Part shown: piece after piece, positions 63,246 to 64,000 of the stretch
Position numbering within the stretch: the stretch's first letter is position 1
Layout: each line of letters begins with the position of its first letter
Origin: Natrinema longum
Lineage (GTDB): Archaea > Halobacteriota > Halobacteria > Halobacteriales > Natrialbaceae
DNA: 64,000 nucleotides
Direction of reading: 5' to 3'
Assembly: GCF_017352095.1 (NCBI RefSeq)
Contig: NZ_CP071463.1
Coordinates: 2,790,001 to 2,854,000 of the forward strand
Notes under the pieces: model-generated
What the model saw: the letters and a program-made list of their open reading frames with translations, nothing else
Databases searched by the model: none
What the model was told of the DNA's origin: nothing
Program-made: the position numbers and the translations under genes

Positions 63246-63443
63246 ATGACTACGCTCGCGTTCGACGACGACGGCGTCGACGTCGTCTACGAAGGCACCG
63301 AGTTCCGCCTCGAGCGGGACCTCGTCGAGGAAGCCACCGAAAAGTCCTACTACGACGTGACCGACCACGAAGTGCTGCAGATCGTCGCGGAACAGCCGAA
63401 CCTGCAGGGCGAACCCCGACGCATCGGCGACATTCTCGACTGA
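63246..63443 (+). CDS. DUF5800-type small protein
   Basis: A 65-residue acidic protein, MTTLAFDDDGVDVVYEGTEFRLERDLVEEATEKSYYDVTDHEVLQIVAEQPNLQGEPRRIGDILD. It matches the DUF5800 family of haloarchaeal small proteins of unknown function. ATG at 63246 preferred; TTG 11 codons earlier is not. Its TGA stop is the left end of repeat copy D. It is divergent from the bactofilin-like gene. Confidence 0.8.
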   Translation: MTTLAFDDDGVDVVYEGTEFRLERDLVEEATEKSYYDVTDHEVLQIVAEQPNLQGEPRRIGDILD

Positions 63444-63527
63444 GACGGACTCCTGTCAGTCAGCGACGGCACACCCGCGAACCGCACTGGTGTCCCACCG
63501 ATCCATCGGGACCACAGACCGTATGAC
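63441..63527 (+). repeat. Dispersed palindromic repeat, copy D (diverged)
   Basis: Left end TGAGACGGACTCCTGT (its TGA is the stop of the DUF5800 gene), right end GGACCACAGACCGTATGACT. The middle is diverged but still has GTGTCCCACCGATCCATCGG, comparable with copy B. It lies between two convergent genes. Confidence 0.72.
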
Positions 63528-63576
63528 TCCTCGCGAGCGCGCCCGTCGTACCCGATCACTCCCGTTCGCCGACCGG

Positions 63577-64000
63577 TCAGTAGACGACGTGGAGCAACAC
63601 GAAGACGACGATCCCGAGCGAGAACGAGATCAGCCACAGCGTCGCCGCGATCCGGCCGACGCGAGCGTGGCTCGTCTTCGGAATGTCCGCGATCGGATGG
63701 GCGAACGCGAGCAACAAGACGTAGTAGAGCAGGGGGATACAGACGACCGCGAGGAAGATGTGAATCGCCAGCAGCGGGAGATAGACGAACTGGTAGACCG
63801 GATCCGGCCCCGGAAACGGCTGTGGCCCACCGGTCACCGTCAACCGATAGAGATAGAGCACGAGGAATCCGACGAACAGCCCGAACGAGGCGACCATCGC
63901 GACCCGATGGCGCTCGATCGCACCGCGACGGATCGCCCGCCAGCCGATCGTGATCGTCCCGATCGCGACCGCGCTGATCACGGCGTTGACGAGCGGAATC
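63577..64000 (-). CDS. DUF420-family membrane protein, N-terminus outside window
   Basis: Open to the window edge, so the true start is outside. The visible C-terminal 140 residues contain about four hydrophobic helices with conserved RHRVAMVASFGLFVGFLVLYL, IHIFLAVVCIPLLYYVLLLAF and HARVGRIAATLWLISFSLGIVVFVLLHVVY, typical of DUF420, a family often near cytochrome oxidase assembly genes. It ends with the residues HVVY. Confidence 0.8.
   Translation of the reverse strand, partial: IPLVNAVISAVAIGTITIGWRAIRRGAIERHRVAMVASFGLFVGFLVLYLYRLTVTGGPQPFPGPDPVYQFVYLPLLAIHIFLAVVCIPLLYYVLLLAFAHPIADIPKTSHARVGRIAATLWLISFSLGIVVFVLLHVVY

Noticed and set aside
1-64000. Search for tRNA, rRNA, CRISPR arrays and intact insertion sequences
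   Set aside because: No T-arm-like TTCGANTC context with a clover-leaf, no regularly spaced repeats and no transposase-like protein could be supported.

Overview
The window reads as chromosomal DNA of a halophilic archaeon (class Halobacteria). The evidence is high GC with GC-rich third positions, very acidic proteins, Tat-type lipoprotein signals (twin Arg plus Ala-Gly-Cys), TATA boxes about 25-30 nt upstream of [16 protein letters not shown], archaeal aIF-1A and RPA, and a complete C50 carotenoid (bacterioruberin) gene set. The overall look suggests the Natrinema/Haloterrigena group, but that is an inference. I found about 60 protein genes, no rRNA, tRNA, CRISPR array or intact insertion sequence.

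Layout. 0-5 kb: 3' end of an RNase R-like gene, a GNAT acetyltransferase, a KDG kinase, RNA 3'-phosphate cyclase and an MFS transporter. 5-13 kb: mismatch repair genes mutL and mutS, both on the minus strand, with an SDR enzyme and a GAF-LOV-histidine kinase (probable blue-light sensor) between them. 13-23 kb: a tRNA-binding-domain protein, two related UspA-type stress proteins around a CynX-like transporter, an amino-acid permease coupled to one of the stress proteins, a membrane-anchored HTH regulator, a DUF3311/sodium-solute symporter pair, a cupin, a CARF-like HTH regulator (HFX_2341 type) and MsrB. 24-31 kb: pigment locus with a Bat-type regulator, crtB, and the opposite-strand operon crtD-lyeJ-cruF, with two small proteins between. 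31-37 kb: SDR, several small zinc proteins, aIF-1A, FAA hydrolase, glutamine synthetase and a small winged-helix protein. 37-41 kb: the single-strand DNA binding operon rpa-rpap-rpe. 42.8-56.6 kb: phosphate region with an AbrB-PhoU regulator divergent from two complete tandem pst operons (pstSCAB) and two more phoU genes. 56.6-62 kb: a cupredoxin lipoprotein and a fixA-fixB-fixC(X) electron transfer operon. 62-64 kb: a bactofilin-like protein, a DUF5800 protein and a DUF420 membrane protein that runs off the end.

The most notable unexplained structure is a dispersed palindromic intergenic repeat found in four copies (24.1, 27.4, 57.8 and 63.5 kb). Its ends supply the stop codon of a neighbouring gene in two copies and the start codon in another. 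Others are a perfect 14-bp inverted repeat at 23.88 kb, sequence motifs shared by the two pst promoter regions, a 12-codon mini-ORF bridging pstC and pstA, large extra membrane domains on both PstA proteins, and a row of N-glycosylation sequons at the tail of the cupredoxin.
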